A DNA stretch of 64,000 nucleotides from JAEUIV01 sp033763795 (GCA_033763795.1 JANRJV010000063.1:5031-69030), one strand, 5' to 3'; positions 45,166 to 55,840 are shown, counted from the stretch's first letter. Made by a program: numbers and translations. Notes: a model not told the origin generated them from the sequence alone.

Positions 45166-45196
45166 CTGTTGAAATACGTGCTATTATTTTCAACAG
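45166..45196. promoter_or_regulatory. Operator of the winged-helix regulator gene
   Basis: CTGTTGAAA (45166-45174) and TTTCAACAG (45188-45196) form a perfect 9-bp inverted repeat around a -10-like TATTAT (45182-45187). This is the layout of an autorepressed promoter. It is in the 144-bp gap shared with divergent glnN. Confidence 0.6.
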
Positions 45197-45198
45197 TT

Positions 45199-45855
45199 AT
45201 GCCCTCCCCCCTCCGCCCCCCGCCGCGCCTCCCCGCCCTTTTCGTCCACACGGACGAGCAGTGGGACGCCATCACCTCCGCCCCCAGGCTGGAGATCGTG
45301 CAGTTCCTGACGGACCTGGGCCCCGCCTCGCTCGCGCAGCTCGCCCTGGCCCTCGCCCGGCCCGCCGACGGCCTCTACCACCACGCCCGCCGGCTCCTCG
45401 CCGCCGGCCTCGTGCGGCAACTCGGCGCCCGCCGCGTCGGCCCGCAGCGCGAACGCCTCTACGACGTCGCCGCCGACCGCCTCGTCCTCGACGTCGACGT
45501 CGCCACGGGCCGCAACGCCGACCGCTTCGTCCGCCTCGCCCGCGTCCATCTCGAGCACGCCTCGGAGCTCCTCCGCTCGGCCCTCGACGCTCGTCTGCCG
45601 CGCCTCGACCCCGAGCTGGGCGACACCTTCGCCTTCACCGAGACCGCGTGGCTCGACGACGCCGCCCTCGCCCAGGTCCGCCATCACCTCGCCGCCATAC
45701 GCAGGATCACCGCCTCGCGCCGCGCCCGCGGCCCCGGCGCGCTCCACGCGCTCACCATCGTCGCGACCCCCGCCATCCGCTCCCGCAACGAAGACGCCCG
45801 CCCCACGCGCCGCATGCGCGCCCTCAAGGCCGCCGGCAAGCCCCGGCCGCGCTGA
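45199..45855 (+). CDS. ArsR-like winged-helix regulator
   Basis: 218 residues. A winged helix at about 15-95 (APRLEIVQFLTDLGPASLAQLALALARPADGLYHHARRLLAAGLVRQLG) resembles the ArsR/HTH_20 type. The rest is helical and basic at the C-terminus; no ligand site is recognised. The ATG at 45199 lies directly after a 9-bp inverted repeat that encloses the -10 box, suggesting autoregulation. It is divergent from glnN and convergent with trpA. Confidence 0.8.
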   Translation: MPSPLRPPPRLPALFVHTDEQWDAITSAPRLEIVQFLTDLGPASLAQLALALARPADGLYHHARRLLAAGLVRQLGARRVGPQRERLYDVAADRLVLDVDVATGRNADRFVRLARVHLEHASELLRSALDARLPRLDPELGDTFAFTETAWLDDAALAQVRHHLAAIRRITASRRARGPGALHALTIVATPAIRSRNEDARPTRRMRALKAAGKPRPR

Positions 45856-45907
45856 ACGCGCCCGTCACCCATGCGCTCGCAGACGCGCACGCACCACTCT
45901 TCGCCCG

Positions 45908-46726
45908 CTACAGCCCCGCCGCCAGCGCACGCACCAGCGCCGCACCCTCCGCCACGGCGTCCGCCCCGCTCGCCGCCGCCCGCGTCATCCGCTTCACCAG
46001 CGCCGAGCCCACGATCGCCGCGTCCGCGCCCGCCCCGCCTTCCTCCGCCGGCCCAACCACCGCGCGCACGTCGTCCGCGCTCGCGATCCCGAACCCGCAC
46101 GCGACCGGCAGATCCGTCTCCGACCGCAGCACCCGGATCCGCTCCGCCAGCGCCCGCACGTCGACCGCGCCGTCCGTCCCCGTGATCCCCACGCGCGCCA
46201 GCACGTACACGAACCCCGTGCACGCCCGCGCGATCCGCGCCACCCGCGCCGCGGGAGTCGTCGGCGCCACCAGCAGCGACATCGTCAGGCCGCGCCCCTT
46301 CACCTCCGCCCCGATCTCCTCCGCTTCTTCCACCGGCAGATCCGGAAAAATGAACCCGTCCACCCCCGCCGCCGCCGCACGCTCCACCAGCCGCGCCAGC
46401 CCCACGCGGTACACAACCGAATAGCTCACCATCACCACGATCCCGGCACTCGTCTGCTCCCGCGCCCGCGCGATCGACTCCAGCACACCGTCGGGCGTCA
46501 CGCCCGCCTTCAGCGCCTCGTGCATCGCCGCCGCGATCACCGGCCCGTCCGCGATCGGATCGCTGAAAGGCATCCCCACCTCGATCACCGACGCCCCGGC
46601 CCGCGACAGCGCGGGCAGCAGCCGCTCCGTCGCCTGCAGCGAAGGGTGACCCCCGCACACGAACGGCATCAGACCGCGCCGACCCGAACGCCGCAGCGCA
46701 TCGAACGTCGATCCGATCCGGTTCAT
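45908..46726 (-). CDS. trpA: Tryptophan synthase alpha subunit
   Basis: This 272-residue (beta-alpha)8 barrel splits indole-3-glycerol phosphate to indole. Conserved features: MPFVCGGHPSLQAT, VIEVGMPFSDPIADGPVI with the catalytic Glu, GFIFPDLPVEEAEEI with the second acidic residue, APTTPAARV and CGFGIASADDV. The ATG at 46726 begins the conserved region, and upstream in-frame sequence is discarded. No trpB or other trp genes are present, so it is separated from its partner. It follows the MazG-like gene by 20 bases. Confidence 0.94.
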   Translation of the reverse strand: MNRIGSTFDALRRSGRRGLMPFVCGGHPSLQATERLLPALSRAGASVIEVGMPFSDPIADGPVIAAAMHEALKAGVTPDGVLESIARAREQTSAGIVVMVSYSVVYRVGLARLVERAAAAGVDGFIFPDLPVEEAEEIGAEVKGRGLTMSLLVAPTTPAARVARIARACTGFVYVLARVGITGTDGAVDVRALAERIRVLRSETDLPVACGFGIASADDVRAVVGPAEEGGAGADAAIVGSALVKRMTRAAASGADAVAEGAALVRALAAGL

Positions 46727-46746
46727 CGCCCTAGAACCCTCGGCGC

Positions 46747-47055
46747 TCAATGCTTGACGCCCTCGATCTTGCCCTTGGTGTACTTCTCGAGCGCCCGCTC
46801 CAGGTCCACCCCGTTCACGTTCGCCAGCGTCGTCAGCCACGCGATCACATCCGCGAACTCTTCCTGCAGATTGGCGCGCTGCTCCGCCGTGGGCGTCCGT
46901 CCCGGCGCGTTGTCCATCAGCGCCGTCGCCAGCTCCCCCACCTCCTCCATCAGCCACATGAACGTCCCCGGCGTGCCGCGCGCCGCGTCGGTCGCGTGGT
47001 ACTTCTCGCGGATCAGCTCCTGAAACGCCCTGAAGGTCAGTCCGTCGTGCGCCAT
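46747..47055 (-). CDS. MazG-like nucleotide pyrophosphohydrolase
   Basis: This 102-residue all-alpha NTP pyrophosphatase has the family EExxE/ExxD pattern: MEEVGELATAL and EEFADVIAWLTTLANVNGVDLERAL. Relatives hydrolyse non-canonical nucleotides. The ATG at 47055 is chosen over an in-frame one at 47070. A -10-like TATGCT ends 10 bases before it. It is followed closely by trpA. Confidence 0.85.
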   Translation of the reverse strand: MAHDGLTFRAFQELIREKYHATDAARGTPGTFMWLMEEVGELATALMDNAPGRTPTAEQRANLQEEFADVIAWLTTLANVNGVDLERALEKYTKGKIEGVKH

Positions 47056-47101
47056 AGGGCCCGCGAGCATACAGCCCCGCCCCGCCCCGCCCCGCGCCCC
47101 C

Positions 47102-47332
47102 TCAGTCCCGCAGCGCCTCGGCCCGCTCCCGGGCCGACAGCGGCGCGAACTCCGTGCAGCCCGTCCGGATCATCAGCCTGATGTAAGGCTCGCACAGCCC
47201 GCACCCCGAGCAGCAGCCCGTCCGGTCCTTCAGCCCCTCCAGGTCCGCCCCCTCCGTGCGTGCGATCTCGCGCAGCCGCTCGAACGTCACGTTGACGCAC
47301 ACGCACCGATCAACAACAAACGGTCCAGCCAT
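47102..47332 (-). CDS. BFD-type [2Fe-2S]-binding protein
   Basis: 76 residues. Four cysteines in two pairs (DRCVCVNVT near the start and CCSGCGLCEP in the second half), with the short helices between, match the bacterioferritin-associated-ferredoxin-like [2Fe-2S] fold. The role could be electron transfer or iron handling. The ATG at 47332 is preferred over a TTG at 47392 that would overlap the previous gene. It lies 46 bases after the pseudopilin gene of the cobalamin operon and 46 bases before the MazG-like gene, so co-transcription with either is possible. Confidence 0.75.
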   Translation of the reverse strand: MAGPFVVDRCVCVNVTFERLREIARTEGADLEGLKDRTGCCSGCGLCEPYIRLMIRTGCTEFAPLSARERAEALRD

Positions 47333-47378
47333 CGGGAGGAGCCTCACGCCGGCCGGGCCGCCGGGGCCCGCTCGCGCG

Positions 47379-48182
47379 TCATTGATAGTCAAAGTCCGAC
47401 AGCGAATCCACGTCCCCGAACCACCCTATTCCCAGTGGTCCCGGCTCCAGCGGATAAAACCCCGACCGCTGCGTGTACGCCATCTTCCGCAGGTCCACGT
47501 GCCCGTCGAGCCACACCACGCCCGCTCGACCCGAATGACGGAAATGCACCGACGGATCGGGCCGAGCCCCGGGGAAGTCGGGCCAGAAGGGCGGCTCGAC
47601 GAACGAATACTCGATCAGCCCCGCCCCGGCGAACGCCGTGTCCGCGAAGCCAACCGTCCCCGCCGGGGCCGCGAACTGCGCACGCCGCGAGCCCACGACA
47701 TCGCTCACCAGCGTCCACACGCCCGGCGTGAACGCGCGCCGCTCCGCACCCACGAACGCCGCGTTGTACCCGTACCCGCCGCACGCCGCCTCGAACCCCG
47801 CGCCCTCGTTCGACAGCCGCTTGAGCGTCGGCATGAACTCCGGGCACGCCCGCACCGCACGGCTCAGCCCCTCACCGTCCAGGTAAGGCGTGACCGGCGC
47901 CCCGCGCGCCTCGAACGCCGCGCTCGCGATCGACCGCGTCCCGTGCCACCGCCGCAGGTTCCGCGCCGCGAACTCCGACGCCGCCGGCATGTACCGCTCC
48001 GCGTGATCCTGCGCGTACAGATCGTTCGCCACCTGCAGCTGCCGCAGGTTCGCCGAGCACTCCGCCGAGCGCGCCGCCTGACGCGCCCCGCGCAGCGCCG
48101 GCAGCAGCGTCGCCAGCAGGATGCCGACGGTCGCCACCACGATCAGCAGCTCCAGCAGCGTGAATCCGTCGCGCCGCCGCAT
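47379..48182 (-). CDS. Prepilin-like protein (H-X9-DG type) of the cobalamin operon
   Basis: This 267-residue pseudopilin has a leader MRRRDG cleaved before FTLLELLIVVATVGILLATLLPAL, then the AARSAECSANLRQLQVANDLYAQDH motif common to planctomycete type II pseudopilins. The H-X9-DG signature is near the C-terminus (HSGRAGVVWLDGH). The ATG overlaps the stop of the BtuH-like gene (ATGA), so it is the third gene behind the riboswitch. What a pseudopilin does in B12 uptake is unknown; it might display or export the surface proteins. Confidence 0.85.
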   Translation of the reverse strand: MRRRDGFTLLELLIVVATVGILLATLLPALRGARQAARSAECSANLRQLQVANDLYAQDHAERYMPAASEFAARNLRRWHGTRSIASAAFEARGAPVTPYLDGEGLSRAVRACPEFMPTLKRLSNEGAGFEAACGGYGYNAAFVGAERRAFTPGVWTLVSDVVGSRRAQFAAPAGTVGFADTAFAGAGLIEYSFVEPPFWPDFPGARPDPSVHFRHSGRAGVVWLDGHVDLRKMAYTQRSGFYPLEPGPLGIGWFGDVDSLSDFDYQ

Positions 48183-49327
48183 CACCGAGCCGTCCCGGCA
48201 TCGCTCGTCTCGTTGCGCCGCACACATCGCATCATCATCGCACGGTCCGCTTCGTTCGTCACGCCGTCACCGTCAAGATCCGCGCTTGAATCCCCGCTCA
48301 TCCGCAGCGACTGCCAGCGGTACAGATCCTCGACGTCCGCCGCGCCGTCGCCCGTTCGGTCGAAGAACGCCTCGCGCGGGCGCACATCCGCCACCGCGCT
48401 CACCTCCGTCGACACCTCGCCCAGCACCGCGGCCAGAAAGTTCGCCCCCGTCGATATCCGTACGAAATCGAACGAGGCGAGCCCCGCCGCCGCGCCCGTC
48501 TCCGGGTCCCGCGCCCAGCGGATGTCGAACGCGTCGCCCCCCCCGCTGCCCGGCGTAACGCCCGCTGCACGCGGATTGTCGGGCGACGTATAGAACGCGC
48601 CCGCCGACATGCCCGGCGTATCCACCACGTTGTCGCCGTTGAGATCGCCCAGCACCAGCGTGGGCGAGCAGTCCGCGTAGCCCCACACGCCCTCCAGCGC
48701 CGCCCCGACCCCGTTGGGATTCTCCAGCACGAACGTGTCGAAGAGCGCCGGCAGGCCGAACGTCGTCGTAACAAACGACGCCGGCGCGCCCGCGGGATAC
48801 CAGCCCAGGTTCGCCGGCGGGTCAGGCGTCGCCGCGTTCAGGTCCCACCGCTGCGACTCCAGCACGCTCGCCGGCGACTCCGGCAGATGACTCCCCCGGA
48901 TCACGAACCACGGATCGTCCGCCACGCCGTTCCCGTTGGCATCGCGGCTGATCTCCACGATCCCCGCCTCGGCCCAGCGCCGCCCCGCCGCGCCCCCGAC
49001 GTAGAACCCGTTGCCGTACACGACCGCGTCCAGTCCGAAGGGGTTGCACGGATCATCCAGCACGGGCTCGCTGAAACGCAGCACGATCGAGCCGCCGAAT
49101 CCGCCCAGAGTCACCGCCTTCGAGTTGTCGGGCGCCAGCGTGCCCCCCGCCACGCCCGGCGGCCCCAGCGCCCGCGACGGCTGGTTGAACTGCGCGTTAT
49201 TCACGAACTGACCGGGCGCCGGCGCATACGCCACCACCCCGTCGGCAAAGTCGCCCGCCCGCGCCCCCGAGAACACCAGCACAGCAGCCCCCGCCGCGAT
49301 CGCTCCGCGCCCGCGAGCCGCCCTCAC
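48182..49327 (-). CDS. BtuH-like cell-surface protein with EF-hand-type motifs
   Basis: 381 residues with a signal peptide (GRGAIAAGAAVLVFSGARA). The main domain (about 30-300) carries YAPAPGQFVNN, VTLGGFGGSIVLRF, DAVVYGNGF, AGIVEISRDANGNGVADDPWF and, later, FDIRWARD...FVRISTG...GEVSTEVSAVADV. From memory this is the pattern of the cell-surface domain of B12-locus proteins in Bacteroidota (BtuH group). C-terminal calcium-loop motifs (DLNGDNVVD, DRTGDGAADVED, DLDGDGVTNEAD) resemble dockerin. It is second in the riboswitch operon, starting with a GTG that overlaps the previous stop. B12 binding is inferred, not shown. Confidence 0.75.
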   Translation of the reverse strand: MRAARGRGAIAAGAAVLVFSGARAGDFADGVVAYAPAPGQFVNNAQFNQPSRALGPPGVAGGTLAPDNSKAVTLGGFGGSIVLRFSEPVLDDPCNPFGLDAVVYGNGFYVGGAAGRRWAEAGIVEISRDANGNGVADDPWFVIRGSHLPESPASVLESQRWDLNAATPDPPANLGWYPAGAPASFVTTTFGLPALFDTFVLENPNGVGAALEGVWGYADCSPTLVLGDLNGDNVVDTPGMSAGAFYTSPDNPRAAGVTPGSGGGDAFDIRWARDPETGAAAGLASFDFVRISTGANFLAAVLGEVSTEVSAVADVRPREAFFDRTGDGAADVEDLYRWQSLRMSGDSSADLDGDGVTNEADRAMMMRCVRRNETSDAGTAR

Positions 49328-50442
49328 GACCCGCGCCCCCGCCGACGCCGCCCCGCCGATCCCGCCGCCGCCAGCAGCAGCGCCGCCGCGCCCGGCGCCG
49401 GCACCTCGTACACCAGCACGCGGTCCCCCGCCGCGAACGTCGTGTTGTCGAACCACGTGACGTACACCCGACTCGTCGCCGGATTCACCCGCGCGAAATA
49501 CGAGTACCCCGCGTCCAGCGGCGTCAGCCGCAGCTCGAACGCATCGGGCACAGGACCCCCGCCCCCCAGCGCAGCGACCAGCGCGTCGCCGTCCACGACC
49601 GCCAGCGACCCGAAGTCGCCCGACCCGCCGAAGATATCGCCGCCCCCCACCAGCAGATTCCCCAGCGCATCGAACGCGAGCGCCGCGCCGCTCAGCGCAT
49701 CCGCCACCGCCACCCCCGACGCCTCGAAGTCGATGCTCGTCCCGGGCGTCAGCGCGTCGATCGCGTCCAGCGCGAACGCCCGCACTTCCCCGACGTCCGA
49801 CCCGCCCGGCGCGAAGTCGAACCCGTTGCCCGTGAACAGGTAGCCGCCGCGCGTGACGATCCCGCCCGCCGAGCCGCCGATGTTTGACACGACCACCGCC
49901 GACGACCCGGGCCCCGCCGTCTCGATCCGCGTCACCACCGAACTGGCCCCGGGCGTGCCCGTCACGAACAGCGTGTCGTTGTCCGCCCACTGCGCGTCCG
50001 TGTTGTCGGCCGCGAACGACCGGATCTCGGCGTCCACCCCGGGCGACAGCCCCGCAACATCGAACGTGTGCACCCGCGCCGCCGACCCCAGCAGATTGTT
50101 CCCCGCCGCCGCGTGCAGCCCGTCGGGCGACACGCGCAGGAACGAAGCACCGTACGACGCCACCGCCCCTTCGGGCAGCCGACCCGCCTCGACGAACCCG
50201 CCCTCCACGCTCACCTGCCGATAGATCGTCCGCCCCGCCAGCGCCAGCACCGTCCCGTCGGGCAGCACGTCGTACGACGCCGTGCCCGTCGGAAGGTCGA
50301 AGCCGCCCACCAGCGTGTACGCCGGCAGCCCGGCCCGCGCCGTCCCCGCGGCCCACGCGAGCGCGAGCGCCCCCACCCCCGCCGCCATCGATCGCGCCAG
50401 ACGCCGTCCATCCGAGCGCGCAGCAGACACTTCAGCCTTCAT
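49324..50442 (-). CDS. Secreted beta-propeller protein with PEP-CTERM-like anchor (BtuG-like)
   Basis: 372 residues. The signal peptide (GVGALALAWAAGTARA) is followed by repeated blades (DVLPDGTVLALAG, RVSPDGLHAAAGNN, AFDALGNLLVGGG, RVNPATSRVYVTW), indicating a beta-propeller. The C-terminus has a short VPAPG, a hydrophobic segment and an Arg cluster, the form of a PEP-CTERM sorting signal recognised by exosortase. It is the first gene after a cobalamin riboswitch. BtuG, the surface B12-capturing protein of Bacteroides, is also a beta-propeller, so a similar role is proposed. The ATG at 50442 is preferred over a GTG at 50451. Confidence 0.78.
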   Translation of the reverse strand: MKAEVSAARSDGRRLARSMAAGVGALALAWAAGTARAGLPAYTLVGGFDLPTGTASYDVLPDGTVLALAGRTIYRQVSVEGGFVEAGRLPEGAVASYGASFLRVSPDGLHAAAGNNLLGSAARVHTFDVAGLSPGVDAEIRSFAADNTDAQWADNDTLFVTGTPGASSVVTRIETAGPGSSAVVVSNIGGSAGGIVTRGGYLFTGNGFDFAPGGSDVGEVRAFALDAIDALTPGTSIDFEASGVAVADALSGAALAFDALGNLLVGGGDIFGGSGDFGSLAVVDGDALVAALGGGGPVPDAFELRLTPLDAGYSYFARVNPATSRVYVTWFDNTTFAAGDRVLVYEVPAPGAAALLLAAAGSAGRRRRGRGS

Positions 50443-50589
50443 CTCGATCACCCTTCGTTCACTCCGAGTCGCGCGGAGCGGCTCCCGGTCTCAGGTGACC
50501 CTCGGGCCGGTCTGTCGCATCGGAAACGGCCCGCAGGGAGCGCGCGGCGCCGCAACCGACGCCCCGGATCGCGAGGGCGCCACGGTCAA

Positions 50590-50740
50590 CGCTGAGGGCA
50601 GGTCTTCCGGCTCCGGGCTCCGCAGGCCGGCCTTCCCGATCGGATCGTTGCGATCCGCTCAGTGGCTCGATTCGGCCCGCTTCAGCACCCGATACGGCGG
50701 CGCGTCCGCGGCGGCTTCTCACCGCACTTCCCTTTTCAGC
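50590..50740 (-). promoter_or_regulatory. Cobalamin riboswitch
   Basis: On the minus strand the conserved core occurs in order: AGGGAAGTGCGG (50733-50722) with the following GC-rich arms, GCCACTG (50666-50660), GGGAAGGC (50637-50630) and GAAGACCTGCC (50607-50597). These are the signature boxes of the AdoCbl/cobalamin class. It lies about 150 bases before the beta-propeller start, and the intervening GC-rich stretch would hold the expression platform (terminator or sequestered start). Families with this element are normally switched off by coenzyme B12. Confidence 0.88.
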
Positions 50741-50802
50741 TCCGCGATCCGGCCCGCTCATCGCACGACCGCACCGCGCAGCACCTTCAGCGCGGGCGAT
50801 CA

Positions 50803-50808
50803 TATCAT
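50803..50808 (+). promoter_or_regulatory. -10 box of the transglutaminase-like gene
   Basis: TATCAT ends 5 bases before the ATG at 50814 and no Shine-Dalgarno sequence is present. The mRNA would start at or within a base or two of the start codon. Confidence 0.45.
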
Positions 50809-50813
50809 TCGAC

Positions 50814-52112
50814 ATGCGCGCGTCAACGACCGCAGCCGCACTCGCACTCGCACTCGCACTCGCCGCGCCGCCGACCATCGCCGCGCCCAGGGCGGCGCCC
50901 AAGCCGCCGACAGCCCCGCGCATCATCACGCGCGACCCCACCACCGTCCGCCACTGGAAGCTCTACACAGAGCTCGTCTTCCACCCCGTCAACCTCGTGA
51001 TCGATTCCTCGCTCCCCGTCCAGCCCCGCCCAGCCTTCATCCTTCAGGGCTTCGACTTCCTCTATCCAGTGATCCCGGGCTCCGCGGCCACCGACAGCCG
51101 CCCCGACCTCTTCTCCGGCGTGCTGCGCGCCGACCGGCGCCTGCTCGACGACACGCCGCAGCTCCTCGCCGACTACCAGGGCCCAAGCTCAGTCGCCACG
51201 TGGAACGCCCGCGCCATCGACTCCTTCGACATCCAGTTCGTGGGCGAGCTCTGGATGTCCAGCTGGGAGACGCGCGTCGACGAGGCCGCCGCCCGCCGCC
51301 TCCCGCGCATCGACGCTCAGTGGTCGCCGCGCCTGGCGCTCCTCCTTCAGCCGCAGCTCTTCGTTGAAACGGCGGACCCCGCCGTCGTCCGCCTCGCCGA
51401 GCGCTGGTCCGCCGAGCTCGACCCGCGGACTCCGCTCTACTTCGTCGCCAAGCACCTGGCCGACCGCGCCATCCGGCACTTCGAGCCCGTCGAGGAGCGC
51501 ATCGACAGCGGGCCGCGTTTCGGCGTCGGCGCCTCGACCGTCTTCAAGGGCCGGCTCACCCCGGGCTACCGCGTCAGCGGCGCCGCCTCCGCCGCCCGCA
51601 CGGGCAAAGGCTCGCTCTACGACCTCGCCTGCCTGCTCACCGCCGTCTACCGCGCCGCGGGCATCCCCGCACGACTCGTCATCAGCTTCGACATCGAGCT
51701 CTCAGACCGTTACCGGGCACCCATGCTCCGCGCCTCGGTCGAGTTCTTCCTCCCCACGCAGCCCGCGCCCGCCAACCCCGGCGCCGCCGTCCCCGTCGAC
51801 CTCGAGCAAGGCGAGTGGATCCCCGTCGACATCACCCGCCAGCGCGAGTTCTCCTCTCAGCCCCAGCCCATGGATCAGGTCTGGGAGCACTTCGGCGGCA
51901 GCCGCGAGTCCGACTTCCTCTGCCCCATCGCCTACCACTGGCTCCCCCCCGAGCACTGCACCAACGCCGGCTCCCCGGCCCTCTGGGGCTGGAATCCCTC
52001 GCCCGTGAATCCCGTCGCCGAAGTTGAAATCAAAATGTGGGCCGAGCAGCGCGCCGCCCCCGACCCCCCTCCCCCCTCGCGCCCGCCGCCGCGTCCCCGC
52101 GCCCGCCCCTGA
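50814..52112 (+). CDS. Secreted transglutaminase-like protein, probably inactive
   Basis: 432 residues: a signal peptide made partly of Leu-Ala repeats, then a domain with the transglutaminase-core pattern around residue 265-350 (TGKGSLYDLACLLTAVYRAAGIPARLVISFDI ... GEWIPVDIT). Aligned on GIPAR, the position of the nucleophilic Cys is Leu, and the HaW segment that supplies the catalytic His reads RASVEF; only the Asp (PVDIT) remains. It is thus likely a binding or scaffold protein. The C-terminus is Pro/Arg-rich. The gene is divergent from the riboswitch operon and followed by a methyltransferase gene. Confidence 0.72.
   Translation: MRASTTAAALALALALAAPPTIAAPRAAPKPPTAPRIITRDPTTVRHWKLYTELVFHPVNLVIDSSLPVQPRPAFILQGFDFLYPVIPGSAATDSRPDLFSGVLRADRRLLDDTPQLLADYQGPSSVATWNARAIDSFDIQFVGELWMSSWETRVDEAAARRLPRIDAQWSPRLALLLQPQLFVETADPAVVRLAERWSAELDPRTPLYFVAKHLADRAIRHFEPVEERIDSGPRFGVGASTVFKGRLTPGYRVSGAASAARTGKGSLYDLACLLTAVYRAAGIPARLVISFDIELSDRYRAPMLRASVEFFLPTQPAPANPGAAVPVDLEQGEWIPVDITRQREFSSQPQPMDQVWEHFGGSRESDFLCPIAYHWLPPEHCTNAGSPALWGWNPSPVNPVAEVEIKMWAEQRAAPDPPPPSRPPPRPRARP
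50838..50861 (+). repeat. Hexanucleotide tandem repeat in a signal-peptide region
   Basis: Four perfect copies of GCACTC encode alternating Leu and Ala in the hydrophobic core of the signal peptide. Gain or loss of units would stay in frame and only change its length. Confidence 0.85.
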
Positions 52113-52135
52113 ACGACCCACGGAGCTCCGGACAC

Positions 52136-52960
52136 ATGAGCAGCATCAAAGAGTACGTCCTCGGCACCGACGCCGCGGAAACCCAGCGACTCGAGCTCCA
52201 GCACCGGCTCTGGTCGGACCTCGCCCACCAGACGTGGAAGAACGCCCGCATCGGCCCCGGCGCCACCGTCCTCGACATCGGCTGCGGCCCGGGCTTCGCC
52301 ACCATCGAGCTCGCCCAGCTCGTGGGCCCCGCGGGCCGTGTCGTCGCCGTCGACGAATCCGAGACCTTCATCGATTACCTCCGCGACCTCGCCCGCGCCC
52401 GCGGCCTCTCCAACATCGAGACCCACGTCTGCGACGTGCAGAAGCTCCCCGCTCTCAACCTCCGACCTTCCAGCTTCGATCTGACGTACGCCCGCTGGGT
52501 CCTCTGCTTCGTCCCGGACCCCGCCGCCGTCGTCCGCGGAGCCGCCGAACTCCTGAAGCCCGGCGGCCGCTTCTCCGTCAACGACTACTTCAACTACGAA
52601 TCCATGACCCTCGCCCCCCGCAACCCCGCCTTCTCCCGCGCCATCCTCGCCGTGGGCAAGTCCTGGCGCGACCGGGGCGGCGACTGCGACATCGTGGGCC
52701 GTCTCTCGCGCATCTGCTCCTCCGCCGGGCTGCTGCGCACCGCCCTCCGCGTCGAGCAGCGGCTCGCCACGCCGGGCGACTCCATGTGGTTCTGGCCCGA
52801 CTCGTTCTGGAAGAACTACGTCCCCCGTCTCGTGCAGTCAGGACACCTGACCACCGCCGAGAGCGACGACTTCCACGCCGCCTGGCGCGCCGCCTCCGCC
52901 GACCCCGACGCGTTCATGATGCTCCCGCCCGTCTTCGAGTTCATCGCCCAGCGTCACTGA
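52136..52960 (+). CDS. SAM-dependent methyltransferase
   Basis: This 274-residue class I methyltransferase of the Methyltransf_11/25 type has motif I VLDIGCGPGFAT, acidic motif II VVAVDES, and LRPSSFDLTYARWVLCFVPDP for motif IV. The substrate is not evident. The ATG at 52136 has GGAG 10 bases upstream; a longer frame runs back into the transglutaminase-like gene and is not supported. Confidence 0.88.
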   Translation: MSSIKEYVLGTDAAETQRLELQHRLWSDLAHQTWKNARIGPGATVLDIGCGPGFATIELAQLVGPAGRVVAVDESETFIDYLRDLARARGLSNIETHVCDVQKLPALNLRPSSFDLTYARWVLCFVPDPAAVVRGAAELLKPGGRFSVNDYFNYESMTLAPRNPAFSRAILAVGKSWRDRGGDCDIVGRLSRICSSAGLLRTALRVEQRLATPGDSMWFWPDSFWKNYVPRLVQSGHLTTAESDDFHAAWRAASADPDAFMMLPPVFEFIAQRH

Positions 52961-52988
52961 GCCGCTGAGCCGCTCACCCCCGCGCCGG

Positions 52989-52994
52989 TATCTT
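52989..52994 (+). promoter_or_regulatory. -10 box of the zinc-ribbon kinase gene
   Basis: TATCTT ends 6 bases before the GTG at 53001. No Shine-Dalgarno sequence lies between, so a leaderless transcript is likely. Confidence 0.4.
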
Positions 52995-53000
52995 CCCCGC

Positions 53001-55793
<2,793 letters not shown>

Positions 55794-55840
55794 CGTCCCC
55801 CGCCCCCCCACCGATCCCCGCCGGTCCGCCGACCCGCCGC

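Noticed and set aside
42799..45855. A plus-strand open frame of 1018 codons across glnN and the regulator
   Set aside because: The first 800 codons are antisense of glnN. The regulator begins at its own ATG at 45199 behind a promoter and operator.
50838..50861. Phase-variable switch at the GCACTC repeat
   Set aside because: The unit is six bases, so slippage keeps the reading frame and cannot switch the gene on or off.
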